NCBI RefSeq assembly: GCF_004365705.1
Contig: NZ_SOBN01000001.1
Span: 1,364,001-1,428,000 of the forward strand
Reading direction: 5' to 3'
From: Streptomyces sp. 846.5
Lineage (GTDB): Bacteria > Actinomycetota > Actinomycetes > Streptomycetales > Streptomycetaceae
DNA: 64,000 bases
Below are positions 7,864-16,619 of the stretch, in pieces; positions within the stretch are counted from its first letter, which is position 1, and every line of letters begins with the position of its first letter. The position numbers and the translations under genes were made by a program. The notes under the pieces were generated by a model that saw nothing but the letters and a program-made list of their open reading frames with translations, was not told the origin of the DNA and did not search any database.

Positions 7864-9072
7864 TCAGCCCTGCTCCCCCAGCACCGCCAACGGGTCGTCC
7901 AGCAGGGGGGTCCAGGCCAGCTCGGCGGCGCCGGCCAGTTCGGAGCGCTCCAGCGCGGCCGCCCTGATCGGGATGCGGCCGCAGCGCCCCCAGTAGGAGC
8001 GTTCGGCGACCACCCGGGTCAGCCGTTCGGGGACGGCCGCCAGCAGCGCGTTGTGGAAGGCGCCGAGGACCACCCGGTCCGGGTTCAGGATGTTGATCAC
8101 ACCGGCGATGCCCAGTCCGAGCCGGTCGGTCACATGCTCCACCGCGGTCTGGGCCCGCGGGTCCCCGGCTGCGGCCTCGGCGAGGATCTCGTCCGTCTGC
8201 TCGAACAGCGGACGCCCCGGGTCGGCCTCGCGCCCGGCCGCGGCGAGCAGGGCGCTGGGGTCGGCCTCCACGTCCAGGCAGCCGCGGCTGCCGCAGGGGC
8301 AGCGGCGTCCGCCCGGGTCCACCAGCACCTGTCCGACTTCCAGTGCCAGCCCGGCGCTGCCGGTGTGCAGCCGGCCCTCGACCACCAGGGCGCCGCCCAC
8401 GCCGCGGTGGCCCGAGGTGACGTAGAGCAGATGCCGGGAGCCGCGACCGGCGCCGTGCCGGTGCTCGGCGAGGGCGGCGAGGTTGGCGTCGTTGGCCACG
8501 TCCACCGGCAGCTCCAGGCCTGCGGCGACGGTCTCCCGCTGGAGCAGGTCGGCCACCGGGGTCCCGGACGGCCAGTCCAGGTACATCGCCGCGACGGCGA
8601 CCCGCTCGGGCAGCGCGACCGGAGTCGGGACGGCCAGCCCGAGGCCGACGCAGCGGCGCGGGTCGGCGGCGATCCGCCGGGCCGCCTCGGCGACTACGGC
8701 GCGCAGCACCCGCTCCGGGGTCGCCGGCTCCGGCAGCGGAAAGTCCTCGGGCGTGTCCAGCACCCCGCCGAGGGTGGCGAGCGCCACCGAGAAGCCGTCG
8801 GCGTGGATCTGCGCGGCAAGCACCACCGGTCCCGACGGGCCGACGGCGAGCCGGTGCGAGGGCCGGCCCCGGGTGCCGCCGGCGGGTCGGGCGTCCACCG
8901 TGATCAACCCCAGCGCCTGCAGTTCGGCGGTGACCGCGCCGGCGGTGGCCCGGGTGACACCGAGCGCGCCGGTCAGCACGGAGCGGGTGGGCGCCGCCCC
9001 GGTGTGGACGAGGGCGAGCGCCGGACCCAGGGCCGCGCGGCCCCGCTCGGGACTTGTGTGAGTTGGCTGCAC
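7864..9072 (-). CDS. ROK-family transcriptional repressor
   Basis: A 402-residue ROK protein with an N-terminal winged helix (GAAPTRSVLTGALGVTRATA), so a NagC/XylR-type regulator rather than a sugar kinase. The ROK core shows the nucleotide/sugar segment DVANDANLAALAEHR and the zinc-binding CPCGSRGC motif. It is divergent from an MFS transporter gene whose start is only 17 bases away, which makes that exporter the obvious target and autoregulation likely. GTG at 9072 fits the usual family N-terminus; the reading can extend to 9123, but that would run through the transporter start. No Shine-Dalgarno site is visible, so a leaderless transcript is possible. Confidence 0.9.
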   Translation of the reverse strand: MQPTHTSPERGRAALGPALALVHTGAAPTRSVLTGALGVTRATAGAVTAELQALGLITVDARPAGGTRGRPSHRLAVGPSGPVVLAAQIHADGFSVALATLGGVLDTPEDFPLPEPATPERVLRAVVAEAARRIAADPRRCVGLGLAVPTPVALPERVAVAAMYLDWPSGTPVADLLQRETVAAGLELPVDVANDANLAALAEHRHGAGRGSRHLLYVTSGHRGVGGALVVEGRLHTGSAGLALEVGQVLVDPGGRRCPCGSRGCLDVEADPSALLAAAGREADPGRPLFEQTDEILAEAAAGDPRAQTAVEHVTDRLGLGIAGVINILNPDRVVLGAFHNALLAAVPERLTRVVAERSYWGRCGRIPIRAAALERSELAGAAELAWTPLLDDPLAVLGEQG

Positions 9073-9086
9073 ACTTCTATTCTGAC

Positions 9087-9099
9087 TTTGTGCCGCAAA
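9087..9099. promoter_or_regulatory. Candidate ROK operator at divergent starts
   Basis: TTTGTGCCGCAAA is a 13-base dyad with five of six half-site pairs matched. It is followed by an A-rich run (AATAAACAAAACA) in otherwise GC-rich DNA. It overlaps the probable transporter start and lies 15 bases from the repressor start. A TTTG...CAAA form is typical of ROK operators; this is an inference from form and place. Confidence 0.45.
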
Positions 9100-10379
9100 T
9101 AAACAAAACACCTGCCAGTACATCCGGCACCACCGACACCCCTGAGACGTCCGGACCCTCCGAGACGGCCGAGACGGCCGAGACGGCCGAGACGTCCGGG
9201 ACCACCCGACCGGCGGGCGCCTGGCCGCCGGCCCGGGTCGCCCTCACCGCCTTCTTCGCCCTGGACGGCTTCCTGTTCGCGGGCTGGGTCGTCCGCATCC
9301 CCGCCATCAAGGCCGCCGTGCACGCCTCGCCGGGGGAGCTGGGGCTCGCCCTGCTCTGCGTCTCGGCCGGCGCGGTGCTGGTGATGACCGGGGTCGGCCG
9401 GCTCTGCCTGCGCTACGGCAACCACCCGGTGACCGTCGCCTCCGCTGTGCTGCTCTGCGCCTCCGTCGCCCTGCCGCCGCAGACCCACTCGGTGTGGTCG
9501 CTCGGCGGGGTGCTGCTGCTCTTCGGTGCGGGCTACGGCGCGATGAACGTCGGCATCAACAGCGCCGCCGTCGACCTTGTCGCCGCGGCCCGACGCCCCG
9601 TCATGCCCGCCTTCCACGCCGCCTACAGCCTCGGCGGCCTGATCGGCGCGAGCCTGGGCGGGCTGCTGGCGACCCAGCTGTCACCGGCCCGGCACCTCGG
9701 CCTGATGGCCGTCTTCGGCCTCGCCGTCACGGTCGCGGCGGGCATCCCGCTGATCCGGCACCGGGTCACCGCGCCGGAGCCGCCGACCGCAGCCCCGGCC
9801 TCGCCGTCGTCGTCCGCCACCGCAGCGGTCCGGGGCCCGATGCTGCTGGTCCTGCTGCTCGGCGTGGTCGCCCTCTGCGATGCCTACGGTGAGGGCGCCC
9901 TCGCCGACTGGGGCACCCTGCATCTCAGCGCGGACCTGCACGCCACCGCCTCGGTCGCGGCCGGCGGCTTCGCCGCGTACTCGCTGGCGATGACCACCGG
10001 GCGGCTCAGCGGCACCAGGCTGGTCGAGCGCTTCGGCCCGACCCGGGTCCTGGTCACCGGCGCGGGAGTGGCCTGCGGCGGGATGCTGGTCGCCGCGCTC
10101 AGCCCCTGGCTGCCGCTGGCCCTCGCCGGCTTCCTGCTGGTCGGCCTGGGCCTGGCCAACATCTTCCCGCTCGCGATCGACCGCGCGGGGGCCCTGAACG
10201 GCCCGAAGGGCGTGGCCACGGCGTCGATGCTCGGCTACGGCGGGATGGTGCTGGGGCCGCCGATCATCGGCTTCCTGGCCCAGGGCGTGGGTCTGCCGAC
10301 GGCGCTGGTGTCGGTGGCGGTGCTGGCCGGACTCGCCGGGGTGGCGGCGATGGTGGTGCGGGGGGCTTCGGCAGGGTAG
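9090..10379 (+). CDS. MFS transporter (FucP/YbjJ-like)
   Basis: A 429-residue, 12-helix major facilitator. The first helix region reads VALTAFFALDGFLFAGWVVR, followed by RIPAIKAAV, the pattern of actinobacterial MFS proteins related to YbjJ/fucose permeases. The first 45 residues are a Thr/Glu/Ala-rich disordered tail with a nine-base tandem repeat. GTG at 9090 is chosen over TTG at 9054, because the latter would place the start inside the divergent ROK gene. Substrate unknown; a sugar or small metabolite is plausible given the ROK neighbour. A long inverted repeat 30-110 bases downstream may act as its terminator. Confidence 0.88.
   Translation: MPQINKTPASTSGTTDTPETSGPSETAETAETAETSGTTRPAGAWPPARVALTAFFALDGFLFAGWVVRIPAIKAAVHASPGELGLALLCVSAGAVLVMTGVGRLCLRYGNHPVTVASAVLLCASVALPPQTHSVWSLGGVLLLFGAGYGAMNVGINSAAVDLVAAARRPVMPAFHAAYSLGGLIGASLGGLLATQLSPARHLGLMAVFGLAVTVAAGIPLIRHRVTAPEPPTAAPASPSSSATAAVRGPMLLVLLLGVVALCDAYGEGALADWGTLHLSADLHATASVAAGGFAAYSLAMTTGRLSGTRLVERFGPTRVLVTGAGVACGGMLVAALSPWLPLALAGFLLVGLGLANIFPLAIDRAGALNGPKGVATASMLGYGGMVLGPPIIGFLAQGVGLPTALVSVAVLAGLAGVAAMVVRGASAG
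9162..9197 (+). repeat. Nine-base tandem repeat in MFS N-terminus
   Basis: GAGACGGCC occurs three times in a row and is followed by a one-base variant (GAGACGTCC). It encodes Glu-Thr-Ala triplets in the disordered N-terminal tail, so copy-number change would stay in frame. Confidence 0.85.
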
Positions 10380-10410
10380 TCACCCGGGTGCGGCGTCTGC
10401 ATGGCTGGGC

Positions 10411-10492
10411 GCGCAGTTCCCCGCGCCCCTATCCAGGTGCAACTTGCCCACAGTGGTTCAGTTGCAGCCCCCAGGGGCGCGGGGAACTGCGC
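10411..10492. repeat. REP-like inverted repeat, copy 1
   Basis: A 20-base arm (GCGCAGTTCCCCGCGCCCCT) at 10411-10430 is matched perfectly by its complement at 10473-10492. An inner TGCAAC/GTTGCA pair lies in the 42-base loop. The same arm pair occurs at 22192-22263 and, degenerate on one side, at 33217-33304. It sits between the MFS stop and the end of the leftward acyltransferase gene, where it could end transcription from both sides. Confidence 0.9.
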
Positions 10493-10517
10493 GAACAACC
10501 ATGCACCGCCCGCACCT

Positions 10518-11303
10518 TTACGCCACCGGATCCGCGTCCGGCTCCTTGGGCAGTCGCAGGTCCCAACCGATCAGCGCGACCAGCTGCTCATGGGTGATCC
10601 CCTCCGGGATCGGTTTCGGCGCCACCGTGCGAATCGGCGGCTGCCACCCCTCCCCCGGCGTGAAGCGACGGACGACCCGTGCGGGCGCGCCGGCGACCAC
10701 GCTGTGGTCCGGCACCTCCCCCCGCACCACGGCGTTGGCCGCGACGACGACATTGCGGCCGATCCTGGCCCCCGGAAGGATCACCGCACCGGTGCCGATC
10801 CAGCTGCCGGAGCCGATCGACACCGCCTCGTTCCGGGGCCACTGCTTGCCGATGGGCAGGTCCGGGTCGTCGTAGGAGTGGTTCTCGTCGGTGACGTAGA
10901 CACCGGGCCCGGTCCAGACGTCGTCACCGAAGGTGATCGAGTGATGGCCGACGATATGGCTGTCCCGGCCGATCACGCACCCGTTGCCGATCCGCACCAT
11001 CGGCTCGGGGCCCAGCTCCAGACCGGGGAGGAAGCCGGCCGACATCGAGACGCCCTCGCCGATGATGCAGTGCGTGCCCAGATGGATCCACTGCTCGTTG
11101 AAGACCGACCCCAGCGGGAAGGTCAGCCGGGTGCACTCCCCGATCGCCCCGAAACGCAGCCGCCCGGGGCGGTCGGCGCTCACCGAGCCCGCCTCCTGGA
11201 CCCACTGCCAGCCCCGATGCACCAGCGACGTCGCCGCCCGCCGGGCCCGGGCCCGCGCGGCGGTGACTGTCTTCTCGGCGAAGGACGGCATCGGCATCGG
11301 CAT
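10518..11303 (-). CDS. Left-handed beta-helix (hexapeptide) acyltransferase
   Basis: A 261-residue protein with many hexapeptide-repeat turns (IGEGVSMSA, IGNGCVIGRD, IGSGSWIGTGAVILPG, IGRNVVVAANAVV) of the WcaF/maltose O-acetyltransferase group. The catalytic-type His lies in HHSITFG or ENHSYDD. The N-terminus carries a basic helix of about 40 residues. These enzymes move an acetyl or other acyl group from CoA to a sugar hydroxyl or amine, usually as trimers in the cytosol. No sugar biosynthesis operon adjoins it directly, though a polymer locus begins 1.5 kb further on. Start taken at 11303 (MPMPMPS). Confidence 0.85.
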   Translation of the reverse strand: MPMPMPSFAEKTVTAARARARRAATSLVHRGWQWVQEAGSVSADRPGRLRFGAIGECTRLTFPLGSVFNEQWIHLGTHCIIGEGVSMSAGFLPGLELGPEPMVRIGNGCVIGRDSHIVGHHSITFGDDVWTGPGVYVTDENHSYDDPDLPIGKQWPRNEAVSIGSGSWIGTGAVILPGARIGRNVVVAANAVVRGEVPDHSVVAGAPARVVRRFTPGEGWQPPIRTVAPKPIPEGITHEQLVALIGWDLRLPKEPDADPVA

Positions 11304-11375
11304 GCGGACACGGTAACCGGAAGGACCTCAGGTGATCCTCCCGGGGTTACCCGTGAGTTCGTTCGCCCGGTCAGG

Positions 11376-11897
11376 TCAGTAGTAGAGCGACTCGTGCAGC
11401 GGCAGCCAGGCCGCCCCCGCGCAGCGCTCGGCGACCTCCGCCCGCTCCACCCACTCCGCCGCGGCGCACTCCGACGCGGGGTCGGGCCTGGTCGGCAGGC
11501 CCCGGTGGTCCAGCCGGACGACATGGAAGGCCATGAACCCCAGCGCCGGGTACGGGTACCGGGCGGGTGGGGTGACCAGGATGGTGATCTGCTGCCCCCC
11601 GACGAACTCCACCTGCTCCGGACTCACCACCAGCCCCGCCTCCTCCTCCAACTCCCGGACCGCAGCGTCCAGGGCCGACTCCCCCGGGTCCAGATGCCCG
11701 CCCGGCACCTCCCACCCCCGCCCGGGCCGGTCCACCAAGGTCAACAGCGTCCGCCCGTCGGCGTCCAACGCCAGCACGAACGCCGTGCTGGCCCGATACC
11801 CCTCCGGCAGAGCGGTCCCCCGCACCACATCCATCCGATGCGGCAGGGTGATCCAGGGCACGGTCAGGGTCGAAAGCACGGTCGTCTGCGTCGTCAT
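11376..11897 (-). CDS. NUDIX hydrolase
   Basis: A 173-residue protein with a complete Nudix box: GGHLDPGESALDAAV followed by RELEEEAGLV, matching GX5EX7REUXEEXGU. It presumably hydrolyses a nucleoside diphosphate linked to another group; the substrate cannot be read from the box. The start at 11897 is supported by AAAGGA nine bases upstream; a start ten codons earlier would bury that site. Same strand as the acyltransferase and enoyl-CoA hydratase genes, with 47-72-base gaps. Confidence 0.9.
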   Translation of the reverse strand: MTTQTTVLSTLTVPWITLPHRMDVVRGTALPEGYRASTAFVLALDADGRTLLTLVDRPGRGWEVPGGHLDPGESALDAAVRELEEEAGLVVSPEQVEFVGGQQITILVTPPARYPYPALGFMAFHVVRLDHRGLPTRPDPASECAAAEWVERAEVAERCAGAAWLPLHESLYY

Positions 11898-11944
11898 GCC
11901 CGGCATCCTTTCAGCACCCGGCCGCATGACGCTCCGTCAGGTCT

Positions 11945-12712
11945 TCACTCCGCCCAGTTCGGCGGTCGGCGTTCCAGGAAGGCGCGCATGCCCTCGCGGG
12001 CCTCGTCGGAGCCGAAGAGGAGGGCGGACTGGGCGACCATGGACTCGCCGTCGCGGGCGAAGGTGCGCAGGATGTCGGCGGTGACGAGGCGTTTGGTCTC
12101 GGCGAGGCCCTGGGGGGAGGCCAGCCGGAGGGCGTCCAGCAGCGGCTCCAGCGCCGCTGCGGTGTCGTCGGCGGCCTCGGTGAGCAGCCCGATGCGCTGG
12201 GCCTCGGCTGCGTCGAAGACCGAACCCGTGAGGTACCAGCGCGCCGCGCCGCGCGGGTCCAGGCGGGGCAGCAGGGCGAGTGAGATCGCGGCGGGGGCCA
12301 GTCCGAGGCGTACCTCGGTGAAGGCGAAGGTGCCCTTGGGGCCGGCGACGGCCAGGTCGCAGGCGCCGAGCAGGCCCAGGCCGCCGGCCCGGACGTGGCC
12401 GTCCACCTGGGCCAGGACGGGCTTGGGCAGTTCGACGATGGCACGCATCGCGGCCACCAGGCGGCGCGGATTGGCCGTGGGGTCGCCGCTGGTGGCCTCG
12501 GAGAGGTCGGCGCCGGCGCAGAAGGTGCCGCCGGTGTGGGTGAGGACCACGGCTCGCACGGCCGGGTCCTTGGCCGCGTCGGCGAGGCCCTGTTCGAGTT
12601 CGGCGACCAGGGCCGCGGAGAGGGCGTTGCGGTTGTGCGGCGAGTCCAGGGTGAGGGTCGCGACGGCGCGGTCCACCCGGTAGTGGACCAACGGCTCGGT
12701 GCTGGCGGTCAT
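11945..12712 (-). CDS. Enoyl-CoA hydratase/isomerase family protein
   Basis: A 255-residue crotonase-fold protein with the CoA-binding segments HNRNALSAAL and FCAGADLSE, the oxyanion region HVRAGGLGLLGACD, and FTEVRLGLAP. In classic hydratase two glutamates (Glu144 and Glu164 in the rat enzyme) hold the water. Here the second is kept (FTEVRLG), but the position of the first, normally in GGxxE, is Gly. Activity may therefore differ from plain enoyl-CoA hydration, as in several leucine- or isoprenoid-degradation paralogues. Start at 12712, preceded by GAGGAG. No other beta-oxidation gene is adjacent. Confidence 0.88.
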   Translation of the reverse strand: MTASTEPLVHYRVDRAVATLTLDSPHNRNALSAALVAELEQGLADAAKDPAVRAVVLTHTGGTFCAGADLSEATSGDPTANPRRLVAAMRAIVELPKPVLAQVDGHVRAGGLGLLGACDLAVAGPKGTFAFTEVRLGLAPAAISLALLPRLDPRGAARWYLTGSVFDAAEAQRIGLLTEAADDTAAALEPLLDALRLASPQGLAETKRLVTADILRTFARDGESMVAQSALLFGSDEAREGMRAFLERRPPNWAE

Positions 12713-12798
12713 CGGCTTGCTTCTCCTCGACGAGGGTGGCGGGAGGGCGCTGCTGCGGCGACGTTACCGCGCGCACTGCCCTGCCTGCCCACCTGCCG

Positions 12799-14532
12799 CT
12801 ACCAGATGTAGATGTACTTCCCGTAGCTGTTCTTCGCCGGGTTGACCGTCATGCACTGGCTGCTGTCCGCCGCGTTCTGCGAGACCGTGGTGCTGGGGAC
12901 CGTGCCCGCCTTCGGGAGGGTCTTGGCGTAATTCGTCCCGCTGGTCCAGTCGGTGCCGATGACCAATGTGAGCGAGGTCGCACTGCCGGACGACTTGAGC
13001 TCCGCGGCCTGGAGCCCCAGCGCCGACGCGACGGCCTGGGCCTTCACCTTCTGCCCCGAGGGGTACGTGAGCGTGGTCGCCGTCGCCGTGACGTTGGTGG
13101 TGTCGACGGCGGCCTCGGTGAAGCCCTTGCCGTTGAGGTACTTGGTGATCGCGGTGCCGCGGCCGACGACCGTGCCGCCGTTGCGCACCGCGATCTTCAC
13201 CTTCGACTTGTCCACGGCCGCCGCCGCGGCACTCGCGCTCGCGGAGGCGCTCGCCGCAGCCTGCGCCGCGGCCGAGGCGCTGGCGGCGACGCTCGCGCTC
13301 GCCGTCTTCGACACGCCGGTCGAGGTCAGCGAGGTGTCGTTGCGGATCATCGAGAAGAGCTTGTACGCCTCGCTGGTCGGCTGGACGTGCGCCGGGTCGG
13401 AGGTGATGTAGGAGAACGGCATGGTGGTCATGGTGATGTTCTTGGTCGGCACCTTGTTGATGTCCACCGCCAGCGACGCGAGTTTGGTGATGCTGGCGAT
13501 CTCGTTGCTCACCGTGAGCGCCTTGGTGGCGGCCTCGGCGAGCGCGTCGACCTTCAGCGGGTTGGCTATGGTGTTGGCCGACTTGAGCTTGCGTATCAGC
13601 GAGTTGAGGTACAGGTGCTGGGCGTGGGTGCGGCCGATGTCGGTCCCGTCCTCGAAGGCGTGCCGGGTGCGCAGCCACTCCAGGGCCTGCACCCCCTTGA
13701 TCGTGGTGGTGCCGGCCTTCAGCTTCAGGTGCGATCCGGCGGTGTCCTGGACGTTCTCCTTGGTGCACACCGGAACCCCGCCCACGGCGTCGGCCATCTG
13801 CACCACGCCGGAGAAGTCCACGGTGATGTAGTGGTCGATGCTGATGCCGGTCAGCTTCTCCCAGGTGCCGACAGTGCAGCCGGCCCCGCCGTGCTCCATG
13901 CTGTCGGTGATGATGTCGTAGCTCGCCGCGTAGGACTTGGTCCCGGTCGAGTCCTTGCAGGCAGGAATGTCGACCTTGGTGTCCCGGGGGATGCTCAGCA
14001 CCGTGGCGTTGCTGCGGTCGGCGGAGACGTGCAGCAGCATCTCGACGTCGGCGTGGCCGTACCCGGAGTCGCCGCAGGAGCCGCCGAGCTTGCAGTCGGC
14101 CGCGGTGGCGCGGGAGTCGGTGCCGAGGATCAGGATGTTGATCGCGCTCTGCCCGGCGGCGTTCGCCTTGGGCTTGGCCACCGTCACCGTGCTGGTGTTC
14201 AGCGCACCGTGCTGGATGTTCTTGTTCAGGTGCTGGTAGTAGGCATAGCCCGCGCCGGCGCCGACCACCAGCGAGACTCCCAGGACGCCGGAGGTCCACC
14301 GCAGCACCCGGACCGAGCGGCGGGCGCGGCGGGCGCGCTTCCCGTGGCGGCCCCGCCGCACCTGCTCGTGCGGGTGCGTTCCGTCGTGGGGGTCGTCGGG
14401 GTCCTGCAGCTGCGCTTCGTCGTCCGCGGGCAGTTGAATGGGCATCGGCATGGGAGTCTTTTCGCCGTCGGTGTTACGGTCCTGGGAAACCATAGGCGAT
14501 GAAATGAGTGCGGGAAGCTTTGAATTTCCCAT
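12799..14532 (-). CDS. LytR-CpsA-Psr (LCP) family wall-polymer ligase with LytR_C domain
   Basis: About 577 residues: a basic cytoplasmic N-terminus, one transmembrane helix near residues 75-95, an extracellular LCP domain (ILILGTDSR, VLSIPRDTKVDI, RTRHAFEDGTDIGR with the conserved arginines), an Ala/Ser-rich linker near 13200-13310, and a C-terminal LytR_C domain. LCP proteins transfer lipid-linked glycopolymers (teichoic acids, capsule, arabinogalactan) to peptidoglycan. It is divergent from a GT39 glycosyltransferase and lies beside a nonulosonic acid operon, so it is a good candidate to attach that polymer. ATG at 14532 follows CGGAAA; ATG at 14568 or 14493 are alternatives. Confidence 0.9.
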   Translation of the reverse strand: MGNSKLPALISSPMVSQDRNTDGEKTPMPMPIQLPADDEAQLQDPDDPHDGTHPHEQVRRGRHGKRARRARRSVRVLRWTSGVLGVSLVVGAGAGYAYYQHLNKNIQHGALNTSTVTVAKPKANAAGQSAINILILGTDSRATAADCKLGGSCGDSGYGHADVEMLLHVSADRSNATVLSIPRDTKVDIPACKDSTGTKSYAASYDIITDSMEHGGAGCTVGTWEKLTGISIDHYITVDFSGVVQMADAVGGVPVCTKENVQDTAGSHLKLKAGTTTIKGVQALEWLRTRHAFEDGTDIGRTHAQHLYLNSLIRKLKSANTIANPLKVDALAEAATKALTVSNEIASITKLASLAVDINKVPTKNITMTTMPFSYITSDPAHVQPTSEAYKLFSMIRNDTSLTSTGVSKTASASVAASASAAAQAAASASASASAAAAAVDKSKVKIAVRNGGTVVGRGTAITKYLNGKGFTEAAVDTTNVTATATTLTYPSGQKVKAQAVASALGLQAAELKSSGSATSLTLVIGTDWTSGTNYAKTLPKAGTVPSTTVSQNAADSSQCMTVNPAKNSYGKYIYIW

Positions 14533-14577
14533 GATTTCCGAGCCTTTGACTTTCGGGTGAGATCGCATTGAAATAAA

Positions 14578-14602
14578 ATTCAGCTGAAACTCACAGCTGA
14601 AT
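14578..14602. promoter_or_regulatory. Nine-base perfect inverted repeat between LCP and GT39 genes
   Basis: ATTCAGCTG and CAGCTGAAT are separated by seven bases, in an A/T-rich pocket between two divergent genes. The right arm includes the ATG at 14601. As an operator it could control both wall-polymer genes at once. The regulator is not known. Confidence 0.55.
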
Positions 14603-16547
14603 GTCAGAGCATCCAGCCGTGACCACCACCTGCACCATCACCGCGCCCGCCGCCTCAAGACCCCAGGCGGGCCTGCGCTACAGCCGCCCGGCCCTCCTGG
14701 TGATCGCGGCGCTCGCGGCCCTCCTGTACGGCTGGGACATCGGCGACTCCCGGTACCACGCGTTCTACGCCGATGCCGTCCGCAGCATGTCCATGAGCTG
14801 GAAGGCGTTCTTCTACGGCTCGTTCGACCCGAGCAGTTCGGTCACGCTGGACAAACTGCCCGGCTATCTGTGGCCGCAGGCCCTGACCGTCCGCCTGCTG
14901 GGCTTCCACACCTGGACGCTGCTGCTCCCGCAGGCCGTCGAGGGCGTCCTCTCGGTCCTGGTTCTGCACCGCGCGGTACGGCGCTGGGCCGGGGAGAACG
15001 CCGCCCTGGCGGCGGCCGCCGCCTTCGTGGTGACCCCGGCGGTGGCCGGGCTGTTCCGCACCGTGACCGAGGACGCGCTGTTCACCCTCCTCCTGCTGCT
15101 GGCCGTCGACGCCGTGCAGCGGGCGGCGGCCTCGGCGCGGCTGCGGCCGCTGCTGGCCGCCGGGGCCTGGATCGGCCTCGCCTTCCAGGCGAAGATGATC
15201 GAGGCCTGGGTGGCGCTGCCGGTGTTCGGCCTGGTCTACCTGGTGTGCGCGCCGACCGCGCTGCGCCGGCGCCTGCTGCACACGGCGGCGGCCGGGGCGC
15301 TGGCACTCACCGTGTCGCTGTCCTGGATGACCGCCGTGAGTCTCACCCCGGCCTCCGACCGTCCCTATGTGGACGGGACCACCGACAACTCGGTGTTCAG
15401 CATGGTCGTGGGCTACAACTTCCTCAGCCGGTTCAGCGGCCTCGGCCTGAGCGCCGCCAGCACCGGGAGCGTCGCCGCCGTGAGCGGGACCAGTACCGGC
15501 ACCCCCGACAGCACCAAGACCCCCGAGCCCAGAACCGGCGGCCAGTACGGCTGGACCAAACTGTTCGTCAAACCCCTCGGCTCCCAGGTCGGTTGGCTCT
15601 ACCCGTCGGCCCTGGCAGGCGTCGCCCTCGGACTCCGGCGGCGGCGGAGCCGACCACGCACCGACCGGCAGCGATCCGGCTACCTTCTCTGGGGCGGCCT
15701 GGCCGGCGTCTTCGGGCTGGTGTTCAGCGCCGGCGCGGTCGACGGCCACACCTACTACATGGGGGTGGTCGCCGCCCCCCTCGCCGCACTCGCCGGTGCC
15801 GGGTTCACCCTGCTGTGGCGCAGCTACCGGGCCGGCGGACGGGCCGCCCTCGCACTGCCCGCGACCCTGGCCGCCAGCCTCGCCTGGGCCTTCGCGATCT
15901 CCCGGGAATTCCCCCGCTTCCTCCCCTGGGCCTGGCCGTCCGCGCTCGCCCTGGGCCTGCTGTCGGCCGGGCTGCTCCTGTGGGATCAGTGCCGTCCGAC
16001 CCGCCGACTCGCCGTCCTCGGCCTGGTCGCGGCGCTCGCGGCCAACCTGTTCACCCCGGCCGCCTGGTCCGCGACCGTGCTCTCGCACCGCTACGGGCAC
16101 TCCTGGCTGGGCACCGTCGGGCAGCCCGCGCTGAAGTCCGGCAAACCGGGCTCCACCAGCGGCAGCGGGGTCTCCGGAACCCTGACGAAGCGACAGCGGC
16201 AGCTGTACGCCTATCTGACCGCGCACCGCGACGGCGCCGAGTACCTGATGGCCGTGTGGAGCTGGGAGCAGGCCACGCCCTACATCCTCGCCAAGGACGC
16301 GCCCGTGCTCGCCGTCGGCGGGTACACCGGCCTGGCCCCCACACCCACCACCACCGAGCTGGCCAGGCTGGTCGACGCCGGAAAACTCCGCTTCGTGCTG
16401 CTGAAACACAGTGCCCGCGAAACCGCCCCGCGAGCCGCTGTCAGCACCTGGGTGCACACGAACTGCACCCTGGTCCCGGCCGCCGACTACGGCGGGAAGC
16501 CCACAGGGAGTTCAACGGATCTGTACAGCTGCGCAAACAAGATCTAG
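14601..16547 (+). CDS. GT39-type (ArnT/PMT-like) integral membrane glycosyltransferase
   Basis: A 648-residue polytopic protein with an ArnT-like opening: a first helix, then YGWDIGDSRYHAFYADAVRSM with the acidic Asp expected of GT-C enzymes. Then follow SWKAFFYGSFDPSSSVTLDK, about a dozen membrane helices, and a large soluble C-terminal part with Gly/Ser/Thr-rich stretches. Such enzymes take a sugar from a polyprenyl-phosphate donor on the outer face of the membrane. Here the acceptor could be the wall polymer made by the downstream operon. ATG at 14601 lies inside an inverted repeat; GTG at 14619 is an alternative start. Neither has a good Shine-Dalgarno site. Confidence 0.88.
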   Translation: MSEHPAVTTTCTITAPAASRPQAGLRYSRPALLVIAALAALLYGWDIGDSRYHAFYADAVRSMSMSWKAFFYGSFDPSSSVTLDKLPGYLWPQALTVRLLGFHTWTLLLPQAVEGVLSVLVLHRAVRRWAGENAALAAAAAFVVTPAVAGLFRTVTEDALFTLLLLLAVDAVQRAAASARLRPLLAAGAWIGLAFQAKMIEAWVALPVFGLVYLVCAPTALRRRLLHTAAAGALALTVSLSWMTAVSLTPASDRPYVDGTTDNSVFSMVVGYNFLSRFSGLGLSAASTGSVAAVSGTSTGTPDSTKTPEPRTGGQYGWTKLFVKPLGSQVGWLYPSALAGVALGLRRRRSRPRTDRQRSGYLLWGGLAGVFGLVFSAGAVDGHTYYMGVVAAPLAALAGAGFTLLWRSYRAGGRAALALPATLAASLAWAFAISREFPRFLPWAWPSALALGLLSAGLLLWDQCRPTRRLAVLGLVAALAANLFTPAAWSATVLSHRYGHSWLGTVGQPALKSGKPGSTSGSGVSGTLTKRQRQLYAYLTAHRDGAEYLMAVWSWEQATPYILAKDAPVLAVGGYTGLAPTPTTTELARLVDAGKLRFVLLKHSARETAPRAAVSTWVHTNCTLVPAADYGGKPTGSSTDLYSCANKI

Positions 16548-16619
16548 GCGTATCCACAGACTTGGAAATGCCCCTGCCAGCCGTTCTTAACAATTTATAA
16601 AGAATGCATCCATACCTTC

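Noticed and set aside
10401-12683. Long rightward frame of 760 residues
   Set aside because: It is antisense to the acyltransferase, NUDIX and enoyl-CoA hydratase genes, all of which carry clear family motifs.
13200-13310. Ala/Ser-coding repeat-like DNA in the LCP gene as a mobile repeat
   Set aside because: It is a degenerate low-complexity linker between two domains, with no exact repeat unit or flanking repeats.
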